Position numbers and translations under genes: made by a program | Shown: positions 18,212 to 26,680 of the stretch, one piece after another | Numbering within the stretch: the first letter of the stretch is position 1 | Layout of the letters: the number at the start of each line of letters is the position of its first letter | Source: Rhodococcus sp. KBS0724 | GTDB taxonomy: Bacteria; Actinomycetota; Actinomycetes; Mycobacteriales; Mycobacteriaceae | Reading direction: 5' to 3' | Length of the DNA stretch: 64,000 nucleotides | NCBI RefSeq assembly: GCF_005938745.2 | Contig: NZ_VCBX02000001.1 | Coordinates: forward strand, 577,501 to 641,500 | The notes under the pieces: model-generated | The model's database searches: none | What the model saw: only the letters and a program-made list of their open reading frames with translations | Told to the model about the DNA's origin: nothing

Positions 18212-19264
18212 ATGGCAGTGCGATCGGTGAGTGAGCGGAAGGGCAACACTCGTTTGCGCAGGTGGATGGTTACTTCCCTGGGGGTGGTCGGCGTTCTGAT
18301 CGTTGGACTGGTGGGCTGGACTCTGTACCAGAACAGCTACGACCTCCGTGAGGAAAAGGTGACGATCACCGGGGGTTCGGTGCCGCTACAGGGAATCCTG
18401 GCCCTTCCTGAACAAGATGAAGGTCCCTTCGGGCTCGTGGTTTTTGTCCATGGCGACGGGCCGATCGATGCAACACACGAGACCTTCTACCGGCCACTCT
18501 GGGAGGCATTCGCAAAAGCGGGGTACGCGTCACTCTCCTGGGACAAGCCGGGAATCAACGGGGCGCCGGGAAATTGGCTCGATCAGAGCATGGAGGACCG
18601 GGCCACGGAGACGGAAGCGGCAATCGAGTGGGTGCGGGGACGCCCGGACATCGATTCCTCTCGGATTGGCCTGTGGGGTGCAAGCCAGGCCGGGTGGGTG
18701 ATGCCCAAGGTGGTGAACCTCGATCCTGACATCGCGTTCGTCATTGCAGTGAGCACCGCGATCAACTGGCTCCAGCAAGGTGAATTCAACACCCTTGCAG
18801 AACTTTCCGAAAAGAATGCGTCGGCCGACGAGTTCGAGAAGGCTCGGGTGAACCGAGTGAAGAACTTGGACCAGTTGGCCCGTGACGCGTCGTTCGGCGA
18901 TCTCGTGGCGTCCGGCGAGGCTGAGGGTCTCACTGAAGACCGGTGGAATTTCATTCGGAAGAACTATCGATCGGATGCACGAGCCGATCTCGAAACCGTG
19001 GATGTACCGGTGCTTTTGATACTCGGCGGCCACGACGTGAACGTCGACGTCGCAGACACGGAAAGGGTGTACCGCGAATTGCTCGACCCACCAGGTCAAT
19101 TGGTGGTCAAGAATTATCCCGACGGGACTCATTCGCTGGTGAAGAAGAATCTCGAAGACTCGGAACTGATGTCGACGCTGGTGGCTGTTCTCGCTCCTCG
19201 TTCGCTCTTCGTGCCTGGGTATCTGGCAGATCAAACTGCGTTCTTGGAGGGAATCGGTCGCTGA
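18212..19264 (+). CDS. Membrane-anchored alpha/beta hydrolase
   Basis: 350 residues. An uncleaved N-terminal membrane anchor (about 20-42, WMVTSLGVVGVLIVGLVGW) is followed by an extracytoplasmic alpha/beta hydrolase domain. The nucleophile Ser lies in GLWGASQAGW, the candidate Asp in LGGHDVNVD and the His in PDGTHSLVK. The oxyanion-side motif is VFVHGDGP. This layout matches the secreted dienelactone-hydrolase/prolyl-oligopeptidase-like esterase group; the substrate is unknown. The start ATG at 18212 gives a basic N terminus (inside). Longer upstream frames run through the operator region and are unlikely. Probably controlled by the divergent PaaX protein. Confidence 0.85.
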   Translation: MAVRSVSERKGNTRLRRWMVTSLGVVGVLIVGLVGWTLYQNSYDLREEKVTITGGSVPLQGILALPEQDEGPFGLVVFVHGDGPIDATHETFYRPLWEAFAKAGYASLSWDKPGINGAPGNWLDQSMEDRATETEAAIEWVRGRPDIDSSRIGLWGASQAGWVMPKVVNLDPDIAFVIAVSTAINWLQQGEFNTLAELSEKNASADEFEKARVNRVKNLDQLARDASFGDLVASGEAEGLTEDRWNFIRKNYRSDARADLETVDVPVLLILGGHDVNVDVADTERVYRELLDPPGQLVVKNYPDGTHSLVKKNLEDSELMSTLVAVLAPRSLFVPGYLADQTAFLEGIGR

Positions 19265-19274
19265 CGAATCACAG

Positions 19275-19619
19275 TCAGTTCTGGGTGTGCGATCCAATGC
19301 GACTTCGGATTTCGGCGTCGACGCGATTGGGGTCTTTGGGACTGAATGAGGGCGTCCCGCGGCCGGTGAGGGTGAGTACCACAGCGGTCTCCTTCCATGG
19401 GCGTGACAGATCCAGGCTGTACCACGAACTGAAATCTGTTGTTCCCCAAATTCGTAGGCGTCCGCTCAGCCATGACATGACTCCGAGGTCGACGGATTCG
19501 ATCTGCGAGTACGGAACGAACTTGCTGACAAAGGGAAAGTAGTAGTGGCGGATCGTGACGCCCTGATCGTCGAGCCGGACCGTTCGGTCCTCGTAGATTG
19601 TCGATGTTCCTGCACTCAC
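19275..19619 (-). CDS. PH-domain-like hypothetical protein
   Basis: About 114 residues from the GTG at 19619 (MSAGTSTIYEDRTVRLDD). The frame is open further upstream but would then overlap the next minus-strand gene at 19714. The beta-strand pattern (VTIRHYYFPFVSKFVPYSQIESVDL, then LRIWGTTDFSSWYSLD and AVVLTLTGRGTPSFSP) is like bacterial PH-like domains of the membrane-associated type, but without membrane segments of its own. No catalytic residues stand out. The start is uncertain. Function unknown. Confidence 0.65.
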   Translation of the reverse strand: MSAGTSTIYEDRTVRLDDQGVTIRHYYFPFVSKFVPYSQIESVDLGVMSWLSGRLRIWGTTDFSSWYSLDLSRPWKETAVVLTLTGRGTPSFSPKDPNRVDAEIRSRIGSHTQN

Positions 19620-19713
19620 AGTGATAACCCGGTTCCTGCTGTTCGATGCTCTCGGCGCTTGCCTGAAAACCAACCATACAGTCTCTAGTGGAACGGGCCG
19701 CCTTTGCCGGGAG

Positions 19714-20091
19714 TCAGACGCTGGCGGGCCTTGCGACGACGAGATCGCATACCGCGATCTGGGCATTGCCGATTGCTGTCTGGACCGGTTCGCAACTGCT
19801 CGATGCTCTGGCTAGTGCAAGAATCGCGGTGAGTAGGGCGGTGTCGGGTTCTCCTTCGAACGGACCATGCTCGACGTCGAGCTTTCCGGCTCGCAACTGC
19901 TTTCGGGCGTTGATTCCAAGTTGTGAAATGACTTCGTCCATCGCGGTCAGGCACTGGGCGAGCGCTCCGATCGACCAGTAGAGATCAGCGGCAACGATGG
20001 GTGTCTCGGACGCCACGGCGCCCGCGCGGCGTAATCGATGATGGGTGTCGAGGAGCATCTCGGGCAGCCCGTGTTCTCTGGATTGTTCCAT
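19714..20091 (-). CDS. Hypothetical protein, helical
   Basis: 125 residues, predominantly helical, with no signal peptide or membrane segment. An Asp/Glu-rich turn (VEHGPFEGEPDT) lies mid-protein. I do not recognise the family. It is divergent from the CGNR-type regulator at 20155 with only 63 bp between the starts, which suggests shared control, and it lies upstream of the PH-like gene on the same strand. A GGCGGG sequence lies just before the ATG. Confidence 0.6.
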   Translation of the reverse strand: MEQSREHGLPEMLLDTHHRLRRAGAVASETPIVAADLYWSIGALAQCLTAMDEVISQLGINARKQLRAGKLDVEHGPFEGEPDTALLTAILALARASSSCEPVQTAIGNAQIAVCDLVVARPASV

Positions 20092-20154
20092 CCCGCCGCC
20101 TTCGTAAGGTGTAAAGTCAGGTTATTCAATTACGGTAAAGCAGGGCGGTAAGGG

Positions 20155-20733
20155 ATGCAAGTGGTTTTAGACGATTACGTCGCCGGTGCGTCGTTTGCGA
20201 CCGACCTCGTCAACACCTCACCTCGGGTGTGGGTAGAAGTCGGTGATGTGTTGCCTGACCCCCAGGCGCTTCACGATCTGCTGGGTGAACACGGACTCTC
20301 GCCGGATGCGCTCCGCAACGGGCGTCGGCCGACCAGCGGTGAACTTGCAGACGTTCAGGGGCTGAGAGAGGAGATTCGTTCGGTTCTCGATGCTCCCACC
20401 GCTGACGAACTCGTTGATCGCACTCATCGACTCCTGCAGACCGTCCCGCATCACGTTCGACTCGAGCTGGATTCCCAGCACGGCTATCGGTGGAATGCAG
20501 TACCGGACAGCATAATCGATCTCGCGGGTGAACTCACGTTGTTGATCGGCTACTCGTTGCTGGGGACTCTGCGCACATTGGGGTACGAACGGTTCCGCTC
20601 ATGCGCATCGCCGACGTGCAACGGGGTGTTTGTCGATACGAGCAGGGGAGGACGACGCCGATACTGCATGCCGGGGTTGTGCGGCAACCGAATCAACGTC
20701 GCGAATCACCGTCAACGGCAGCGTCGCACCTAG
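20155..20733 (+). CDS. CGNR zinc-finger (ABATE-domain) regulator
   Basis: 192 residues. The N-terminal ABATE/DUF1470 region (about 1-135) begins with the typical ATDLVNT element. The C-terminal CGNR zinc finger comprises CASPTC, then YCMPGLCGNRINVANHR, with four cysteines to bind one metal and a basic tail for DNA contact. Such proteins are one-component regulators, often beside efflux or stress genes. GGTAAGGG precedes the ATG. Divergent from the hypothetical gene at 20091, a probable target. Confidence 0.88.
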   Translation: MQVVLDDYVAGASFATDLVNTSPRVWVEVGDVLPDPQALHDLLGEHGLSPDALRNGRRPTSGELADVQGLREEIRSVLDAPTADELVDRTHRLLQTVPHHVRLELDSQHGYRWNAVPDSIIDLAGELTLLIGYSLLGTLRTLGYERFRSCASPTCNGVFVDTSRGGRRRYCMPGLCGNRINVANHRQRQRRT

Positions 20734-20855
20734 CCTCTGCGCTCGCCCGGTCGATAGTGACAATCGAACAGAGTACGACCGACTGTATGGGTCACTTCAA
20801 CGAGATCCAGACCACGTCAGTCCCGCACCATTGTCGCCATGGCAACTTCTAGTAG

Positions 20856-22475
20856 ATGGCGGCTCGTATGAAAGCTCGTTCTGTCTCCGCGACAGCAGTT
20901 ATCGGCGTTGGCGTGTTCGCCTTGGTTGGGTGTGGCGATACGACCAGTCCCGAAGGTTCGGTCGGCGAGTATGCGAAGGACGGCAGTTTCACGACTGTCA
21001 TCAACGCCGATCCGGGAAATCTGCATCCCCTGATCACCAATCTCACGTCGACTCAGATCGTGAACGCGTACTCGTACGATTCGTTGATCGACATCGATGC
21101 GCAAACACGCACTGTGCGTCCGTATCTCGCGGAAAGCTGGAGCGAGGAAGGCAACACGCTGAAGTTCGTGCTCAAGAAGGGCATCACCTGTGCCGACGGC
21201 ACTTCCTTCACAGCACAGACCGCGGCCGACGACATCAACTGGGTCATGGATCCTGAAAACGCTTCACCGCTGCGCGGATCCACTGTGCCGATGTCGACGG
21301 TCGCCTCGGCGGATGGTGACGAACTGACGGTAAGCACGGCGGAACCAGCTCCCTTCCTGCTCTCCCGAATAGGCTCGATGCGGCTTCCGTGTGCTGCGAC
21401 GCTCGAAGACCCGGCCGGCATCCGTTCGAGTAGTAACGGAACGGGTCTGTTCAAGGTCGTCGAAGTTGTTCCCAATGATCACATCACGATGGAACGCCGC
21501 GACGGTTACACCTGGAGCCCGAACGGAGAGACCACTTCCGATACTCTCGGGGTGCCGAAGACCGTGACTATCAAGATAGTCACCGATCCGAGTACGACGG
21601 CGAATCTTGTTCTCACCGGTGGGGTCAATGCCGCAGCGGTGACCGGTTCGGACGAGGAACGAGTCTTGGCAGCGGGTCTGGATTCGAAGACATACACCAC
21701 GTTGTCCGGGGAGTTCATCTTCAATCATTTCGCGGCCCTACCCACGGCAGACCGCGCTGTACGACAAGCTCTCGTGCAAGCAGTCGATCTGGACGACTAC
21801 ACCGAGATCACCACCGGAGGTAAGGGAACCCGCGCACGCGCACTCGCGGTTTCGGAACCCCTTGCCTGCGATTACAACAGTGTGGAAGGAACGATCCCCG
21901 AATTCGACGTCGACGCAGCAAAGAAGACTCTGTCCGATGCCGGCTGGAAGGCGGGGACCGACGGCGTCCTGGCAAAGGACGGGCGAACGCTTGCCCTCAA
22001 CGTGATTTTCAACAATGCGCGCGACACGCACTCTGCTGCTGCGGAATACGTAGCGACACAATGGGAAGGGCTTGGCGCGAAGGTGAAACTGACCGGCGGC
22101 GATTACAGCTTTGTCATCGCCAACACGTTCAGCACCACCGACCTGTCCTCGTGGGACGTCTCCATCGGTTTGACGCTGGGCAGTGATACGCCGAGTATCT
22201 TTGCGAAGTACTTCACCGGTCCGCCGAAACCGGAAGGGGTCAACTTCGCTTCCCTCGACAACAAGAAGTACATCGAATTATCCACTCAGGCTTCGCTTCT
22301 TCCCGGCGACGAGTCGTGCAAGATCTGGGAGGAAAGTGAGCGTGCATTATTCAACGACGTCGACCTTCTTCCGGTGTCGACGGCTCCCGCCCATATGTTC
22401 TTCAACGGAGCAACTTCGATTTACCCGCCTTCGAGCGGAATCCTCCCGGGCTCGGCGATCCGGGTCCTGAAGTAG
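20856..22475 (+). CDS. Family 5 ABC transporter substrate-binding lipoprotein (peptide/nickel type)
   Basis: 539 residues with a lipoprotein signal: basic N terminus, hydrophobic stretch 13-24, and lipobox LVGC with Cys26 as the lipid-modified residue. The SBP_bac_5 domain (about 75-460) has the usual ADDINWVMDPEN and VRQALVQAVDLDDY segments. These proteins deliver peptides, or sometimes nickel or opines, to Opp/Dpp-type permeases. No permease or ATPase gene lies near it, so it is an orphan. The start could also be the ATG at 20868. A strong stem-loop follows the stop. Confidence 0.9.
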   Translation: MAARMKARSVSATAVIGVGVFALVGCGDTTSPEGSVGEYAKDGSFTTVINADPGNLHPLITNLTSTQIVNAYSYDSLIDIDAQTRTVRPYLAESWSEEGNTLKFVLKKGITCADGTSFTAQTAADDINWVMDPENASPLRGSTVPMSTVASADGDELTVSTAEPAPFLLSRIGSMRLPCAATLEDPAGIRSSSNGTGLFKVVEVVPNDHITMERRDGYTWSPNGETTSDTLGVPKTVTIKIVTDPSTTANLVLTGGVNAAAVTGSDEERVLAAGLDSKTYTTLSGEFIFNHFAALPTADRAVRQALVQAVDLDDYTEITTGGKGTRARALAVSEPLACDYNSVEGTIPEFDVDAAKKTLSDAGWKAGTDGVLAKDGRTLALNVIFNNARDTHSAAAEYVATQWEGLGAKVKLTGGDYSFVIANTFSTTDLSSWDVSIGLTLGSDTPSIFAKYFTGPPKPEGVNFASLDNKKYIELSTQASLLPGDESCKIWEESERALFNDVDLLPVSTAPAHMFFNGATSIYPPSSGILPGSAIRVLK

Positions 22476-22490
22476 GCCGCAATCGGCGCA

Positions 22491-22523
22491 CGGGCACCGA
22501 CTGATTTTGTCAGTCGGTGCCCG
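22491..22523. terminator. Strong stem-loop after the substrate-binding protein gene
   Basis: A perfect 14-bp stem starting CGGGCACCGACTGA (22491-22504) pairs with 22510-22523 across a 5-nt TTTTG loop, 15 nt after the stop codon. There is no T-run on the plus strand, so it is a weak classical terminator or an RNA-stabilising or bidirectional structure. Confidence 0.6.
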
Positions 22524-22533
22524 TATTGCCTGC

Positions 22534-22698
22534 TTATCTGCGGGTATTGATCATTCGAAGGGCAAACCGGAAGACCACCGCGGCGCCAACGCCGACAGCA
22601 AAGCCGGCAAGAATATCGCTGAGTAGGACTCCGATACCAACGCCGAGGACCGTCGCGGCGGCGACGGCTAGGGCAACATCAGCGCGTGGAGCGGCTAT
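22534..22698 (-). pseudogene. Small membrane-protein frame without a standard start codon
   Basis: On the minus strand a frame ending in TAA at 22534-22536 encodes about 54 residues rich in Ala/Val/Gly (including ATVLGVGIGVLLSDILAG), ending with Arg-rich NTRR. It would make one or two membrane helices. There is no ATG, GTG or TTG in frame before an upstream stop at 22735-22737. A good ribosome-binding sequence GGAAAGGA lies 7 nt before an ATA codon at 22698, suggesting either a rare ATA start or a start codon lost by mutation. It fills most of the gap between 22476 and 22793. Confidence 0.4.
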
Positions 22699-22793
22699 CG
22701 CGAGGTCCTTTCCCGAGAATCGAACGAGTGCCGGTCAAGCGGAGCATGCCATAAAACCGTGGTCTGTGGTGTGACGTTGCGGGCGAGCCCGGC

Positions 22794-23300
22794 TCACAGC
22801 GATCGGACATCGTCGTGGTGAGTCCATCCGGGCGCGGTGAGGATGACGGCCGTGACCGTAGTCAACGGCGAGAGAGGGCCGAGAGCCTCGAGGTCGTCGT
22901 CGTCCTCGACCTCAGCCCAGAACTCTTCGGTCGAAACATCAAGGCCGAGAACGATCCATGGCGCCCCAGCTTGTTGGAATGCGTAGGAGACGGACCCGCT
23001 GCGCGGAACTGTGGAATCGAACAGGCGATCGCCGACCGGATAGCCTTGCTGTTCTCCGACCAACGTGAACGCCTCCGGAATGAGGGAAGCCTCGCGCAGG
23101 ATGCTATCGACGGTGTTGTCGAGTTCACGCTGTGCGCTGATTTCTTCGTCCGCGACCCAGCCTGAGAACTCCGAAAAGCGCGCGCAACACAAAACGTGTG
23201 AGCCGCTGGAGTCGCGGTAGAGGCGAAACACGGGAAATCCACCAGGCACGTTGGGCGACGGTACCAGAGCCCCGAGTAGGTGAACTTGCTGTTTCGGCAA
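22794..23300 (-). CDS. Hypothetical protein
   Basis: 168 residues from a TTG at 23300; later starts are possible. It is acidic toward the C terminus (EDDDDLEALG), with no signal peptide, membrane segment or recognisable motif. Two adjacent cysteines (LCCARF) lie near residue 38. Divergent from the methyltransferase gene with 41 bp between. I do not recognise the family, and the start is not well supported by an RBS. Confidence 0.55.
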   Translation of the reverse strand: MPKQQVHLLGALVPSPNVPGGFPVFRLYRDSSGSHVLCCARFSEFSGWVADEEISAQRELDNTVDSILREASLIPEAFTLVGEQQGYPVGDRLFDSTVPRSGSVSYAFQQAGAPWIVLGLDVSTEEFWAEVEDDDDLEALGPLSPLTTVTAVILTAPGWTHHDDVRSL

Positions 23301-23341
23301 TCAACGTTGCGCCAGTTTTGAAGTGTAGTCATCCTGGAAAC

Positions 23342-24037
23342 ATGAGCCACGAACACCATGACCATGCAGATCACAACCATGCAGATCGCAACCACGCTGA
23401 CACGACTGAAAACCCGTATGCCAAGGCCGATGCACAATTCTGGAACTCGCTGTACGAGGAACGCCCAGCCCGCTGGAGTGGAAACCCCAACCCGCAGTTG
23501 ATCGCCGAGGCTTCAGACCTCGAGCCCGGCACAGCGCTCGACGTGGGCTGCGGCGAGGGCGCCGACGCTCTGTGGTTGGCACGCCGTGGGTGGAAAGTCA
23601 CCGGCACCGATATTTCGTCTGTAGCGCTCAGTCGCGCAAAGGCCCATGTCGAGGGCTCGGACGTCGATATCGAGTGGCTGGAAGCAGACCTGACCAAGTG
23701 GGATCCGCAAGGCCGCTCGTTCGATCTGGTGTCTGCGCAGTTCTTCCACATGCTTGAACCAGCACGCGGGGAACTGTTCCGAGCACTCGGGGAACTGGTC
23801 GCGCCGGGTGGCCATTTGCTGATCGTCGGCCACTCGCCCCACGAGTCGCCCACGGAGCATCATCGGGCAATGCTGCATACCCCGGACTACGTGGAATCGC
23901 TGTTCACGGATGGGTGGAAGGTGTTGGTCTCGGAGTCGCGGGAGCGCGATCTTCCCGCGAACCCCGAGATGCATCACACCACGGATACCGTTGTGCTGCT
24001 TCAGCGATTGAGCGCGAGCACCGACAACAACTCGTAA
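23342..24037 (+). CDS. Class I SAM-dependent methyltransferase with His-rich N terminus
   Basis: 231 residues. The first ~24 residues are a His/Asp-rich segment ([19 protein letters not shown]), coded by near-repeats of ACCATGCAGATC, that could bind a metal. The catalytic domain has SAM motif [16 protein letters not shown] (near 63-77), GTDISSVAL, and the [11 protein letters not shown] post-motif. It resembles the TehB/thiopurine-type small-molecule methyltransferases. The substrate is unknown; the His tail suggests metal or metalloid context but does not prove it. The 3' end overlaps the convergent ureohydrolase gene by 37 nt. Confidence 0.85.
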   Translation: MSHEHHDHADHNHADRNHADTTENPYAKADAQFWNSLYEERPARWSGNPNPQLIAEASDLEPGTALDVGCGEGADALWLARRGWKVTGTDISSVALSRAKAHVEGSDVDIEWLEADLTKWDPQGRSFDLVSAQFFHMLEPARGELFRALGELVAPGGHLLIVGHSPHESPTEHHRAMLHTPDYVESLFTDGWKVLVSESRERDLPANPEMHHTTDTVVLLQRLSASTDNNS

Positions 24038-24972
24038 GCGACGTGAGCTGCTGCGATACCGGTGATCTCGGCGTGGTCGTACGCCGGCGCGACCTCGACG
24101 ATGTCGGCGCCGACCACGTTGAGACCCACCAATCCGCGCAGCGTGTTCAATAATTCACGAGAAGTCATGCCGCCCGCTTCGGGCGTTCCCGTGCCCGGAG
24201 CGTGGGCGGGATCGAGTACGTCGATGTCGACGGAGACGTACACCGGGCCACCGTCGAGGCGCTTACGCATGCGCTCGACGATGCTGGCGACGCCGTCGAC
24301 CTCGTAGTCGTCGCTGCGGATCACCTGGAAGCCGAGCACGCGGTCGTCTTCGAGGTCCTTCTCACTGTAGAGCGGTCCGCGGATTCCGATGTGCTGCGAG
24401 CGCTCCATGTCGATGAGGCCCTCTTCGCTGGCGCGGCGGAAAGGTGTTCCGTGTGTGAAGGGTTGGCCGAAGTAAGTGTCCCAGGTGTCGAGGTGAGCGT
24501 CGAAGTGCAGGACGGCTATGGGCCCGTGATCGCGGGCCAGTGAGCGCAGGATCGGCAGTGCGATGGTGTGGTCGCCGCCGAGCGTGAGCACCGAGGAACC
24601 GTCGGCGCGCAGGTCGGTGACCGCGGATTGAACCGTCGTCAGTGCTTCCTGCATGTCGAAGGGGTTGACGCCGATATCGCCGAAGTCGGCAACCTGCTGG
24701 TTGGCGAAGGGGGATACCTTCAGCGCGGGGTTGTACGGACGCAGCAGTTTCGACGCAGCGCGAATGTGGCCAGGTCCGAAGCGTGCGCCGGGCCGGTAGC
24801 TGACCCCTGAATCGAAGGGGACTCCCAGGATGGTCACGTCGGCGCGCGATACCTCGTCCAGTCGCGGCAAGCGCGCGAAGGTGGTCGGTTCGGCATATCG
24901 GGGGACGCGTGTTGCGTCGACTGGTCCGATCGGTGCCCCGGAGTTGTCGGCTTCGGAATTGTTGGTGGCCAT
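24001..24972 (-). CDS. Ureohydrolase (agmatinase / guanidinobutyrase-like)
   Basis: 323 residues from the ATG at 24972, which has AGGGGA 8 nt upstream; a GTG at 25002 would add 10 residues. Arginase-family binuclear manganese site: GGDHT (His), [10 protein letters not shown] (Asp, His, Asp) and [22 protein letters not shown] (Asp, Asp). Members release urea from agmatine, guanidinobutyrate, guanidinopropionate or arginine. The surrounding FAD oxidase, C-N hydrolase, GabT and GabD favour 4-guanidinobutyrate to GABA plus urea, but agmatinase cannot be excluded from sequence. Divergent from the XRE-cupin regulator, with a motif shared with the next operon in its promoter region. Confidence 0.88.
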   Translation of the reverse strand: MATNNSEADNSGAPIGPVDATRVPRYAEPTTFARLPRLDEVSRADVTILGVPFDSGVSYRPGARFGPGHIRAASKLLRPYNPALKVSPFANQQVADFGDIGVNPFDMQEALTTVQSAVTDLRADGSSVLTLGGDHTIALPILRSLARDHGPIAVLHFDAHLDTWDTYFGQPFTHGTPFRRASEEGLIDMERSQHIGIRGPLYSEKDLEDDRVLGFQVIRSDDYEVDGVASIVERMRKRLDGGPVYVSVDIDVLDPAHAPGTGTPEAGGMTSRELLNTLRGLVGLNVVGADIVEVAPAYDHAEITGIAAAHVAYELLSVLALNR

Positions 24973-25052
24973 GTTCGGGGTCCCCTGCTCGTGAATGGGC
25001 ACATCGATGATGTAGCTCTCTAGGCAAGTATGGTTTCTTCAAGAGGCTCAAT

Positions 25053-25068
25053 TGTCAACCCTTGTTTC
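25053..25068 (-). promoter_or_regulatory. Candidate XRE-cupin operator over the ureohydrolase promoter
   Basis: On the minus strand this reads GAAACAAGGGTTGACA. The TTGACA would serve as -35 for the ureohydrolase gene. The same GAAAC-N4-GTTGACA layout occurs before the C-N hydrolase gene (25751-25766). The palindrome CCTATAGG at 25068-25075 adjoins it. Confidence 0.5.
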
Positions 25069-25104
25069 CTATAGGGGACAGAGCTGTGCTGAAGGAGTTG
25101 CTGC

Positions 25105-25737
25105 GTGGTCAAGATGAAGGACAGTTCGGAGCCAGGTGGACCGCAGATCGGGTCCAGGCTCAAGGCTGCCCGCCAGTCGAAGCGATTGACGCTCGAATAT
25201 CTGGCCGAATCGTGTGGCGTGACCAAGGGATACCTGTCGAAACTCGAACGCGACCATGTCAACGCGTCGGTGGCGACCTTGATCAAGGTGTGCGCGGTGC
25301 TCGAGATCCCGGTCGGCTCGCTGTTCGAGAACGCGTCTGCAGGTGAGGTGGTGCGCGCCGACGCCAGGCCGCAGATCAGTTTTGGCGGCGAGAGGATGTC
25401 GGAGTTCCTACTCACGCCATCGAACGAGCGTCGCATCCAGGTGTTGATGAGCGAGATCGAACCAGGTGGTGGAAGCGGGCGGGAGTACTACAGCCTGCCG
25501 GTCGATGTGAACTTCGTTCACGTCCTCGAGGGCGGTTTGCGGGTGTCGTTCGAGGGCGGAAGAACTGATCAGGGAAGTGAGTCCGTCGACGCGGAGGACG
25601 TGGTCCTGCAGGTGGGGGACTCGTTCACCTTTGCTCCGCGTCACAACCACAGTTTCTCGGCTGAGGGTGCAGTGCGGGCAAAGGTTCTGTGGGTGTTGAA
25701 TCCGGCGTTGCCGGAGGGTCCACGCATACCCGCTTGA
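25105..25737 (+). CDS. XRE-family regulator with C-terminal cupin domain
   Basis: 210 residues. N-terminal HTH_3 (about 15-70, LEYLAESCGVTKGYLSKLER as the helix-turn-helix) and a C-terminal cupin (about 120-205, with FVHVLEGGLRVSFEG and VLQVGDSFTFAPRHNHSF). Such regulators commonly govern amine, polyamine or amino-acid catabolism with a small-molecule or metal ligand in the cupin. The GTG at 25105 has AAGGAG at 25092-25097, an ideal spacing, and is preferred over the ATG at 25114. It lies between the two units of the guanidino/amino-acid pathway, its likely targets. Confidence 0.9.
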   Translation: MVKMKDSSEPGGPQIGSRLKAARQSKRLTLEYLAESCGVTKGYLSKLERDHVNASVATLIKVCAVLEIPVGSLFENASAGEVVRADARPQISFGGERMSEFLLTPSNERRIQVLMSEIEPGGGSGREYYSLPVDVNFVHVLEGGLRVSFEGGRTDQGSESVDAEDVVLQVGDSFTFAPRHNHSFSAEGAVRAKVLWVLNPALPEGPRIPA

Positions 25738-25741
25738 TGTT

Positions 25742-25766
25742 GAGTTTTGAGAAACTCTAGTTGACA
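25742..25766 (+). promoter_or_regulatory. Candidate operator/promoter of the C-N hydrolase-oxidase operon
   Basis: The inverted repeat GAGTTT-TGAG-AAACTC (25742-25757) overlaps GAAACTCTAGTTGACA (25751-25766), the second copy of the GAAAC-N4-GTTGACA element. TTGACA at 25761-25766 is a good -35; the -10 region is poor, which would suit activation or tight control. Confidence 0.5.
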
Positions 25767-25843
25767 GATGTGAGGTCGCAGATCACCCTTTGTAGTCGTC
25801 CCCGTCGCATACTGACGTCACGGAACTTCTCGAGGAGTGCACG

Positions 25844-26680
25844 ATGAATGTCGATTCCCTCCGTGTCGGACTGTTTCAGGGCCCGCTCACATCGAAAGAC
25901 GTCATTGCTTCGGTGCAGTTCAATCTGGAGGCGATCGGGGCGGCAGCACACACAGCGGCAGCGGCCGGTGCATCGATCCTGGTGACGCCGGAGATGTCCA
26001 CAACGGGGTACAACATCGGCGGATTGCTCCGAGCGCGCGCGGAAGCGGCGGACGGACCGATTTTCGACGCCATCGCGGCGGTGGCAGTGAGCGCGGGCAT
26101 CGCCATCGTCTACGGCTATCCCGAACTCTCCGACGGCGATGTCTACAACAGCGTGCAGGTAGTAGGGCGCGATGGCCTATCACTTGCCAACTACCGCAAG
26201 ACGCATCTCTTCGGGGCTCTTGATCGTGAGAATTTCACGCCGGGAGACACTTTGGTAGCCGGATTCGATCTTGGTGAAATCCGGTGCGGCCTGTTGACCT
26301 GCTACGACGTCGAGTTTCCCGAAGCTGTTCGTGCACATGCCGATGCCGGTACGCAATGGTTGATCGTGCCCACCGGGTTGATGGCGCCGTTCGAACACAT
26401 TGCACAGCAAGTTGTTCCGGCCCGCGCCTACGAGAGCCAGATGTTTGTCACCTACGTCAATCGCTGTGGTTCGGAGTCCGCGCTCATCTACTGTGGATTG
26501 TCGTGCGCGATCGATCCGACCGGCAGGGAACTGGCCCGAGCGGGTGCGGAGCAGGAACTGATCTTTGCCGATGTCTCCGCCGCCGAGGTGGCTCGATCAC
26601 GTTCCGTCAATACACATCTCGACGATCGTCGACTCGATCTGTACCCCGCTTATCGTTCCCGCCGAGAGGGCCGTCGATGA
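25844..26680 (+). CDS. Carbon-nitrogen hydrolase (omega-amidase/nitrilase superfamily), likely DavA/guanidinobutyramidase-like
   Basis: 278 residues with the nitrilase-superfamily triad: E50 in VTPEMS, K119 in NYRKTHL and C153 in LLTCYDVEFPE. The CYD context indicates an amidase rather than a true nitrilase. A GAGGAG site precedes the ATG. It overlaps the next gene as ATGA, so the two are coupled. That partner is an amino-acid 2-monooxygenase-like enzyme whose product is an amide, so this enzyme probably hydrolyses 4-guanidinobutyramide (from Arg) or 5-aminovaleramide (from Lys) to the acid. Confidence 0.88.
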   Translation: MNVDSLRVGLFQGPLTSKDVIASVQFNLEAIGAAAHTAAAAGASILVTPEMSTTGYNIGGLLRARAEAADGPIFDAIAAVAVSAGIAIVYGYPELSDGDVYNSVQVVGRDGLSLANYRKTHLFGALDRENFTPGDTLVAGFDLGEIRCGLLTCYDVEFPEAVRAHADAGTQWLIVPTGLMAPFEHIAQQVVPARAYESQMFVTYVNRCGSESALIYCGLSCAIDPTGRELARAGAEQELIFADVSAAEVARSRSVNTHLDDRRLDLYPAYRSRREGRR

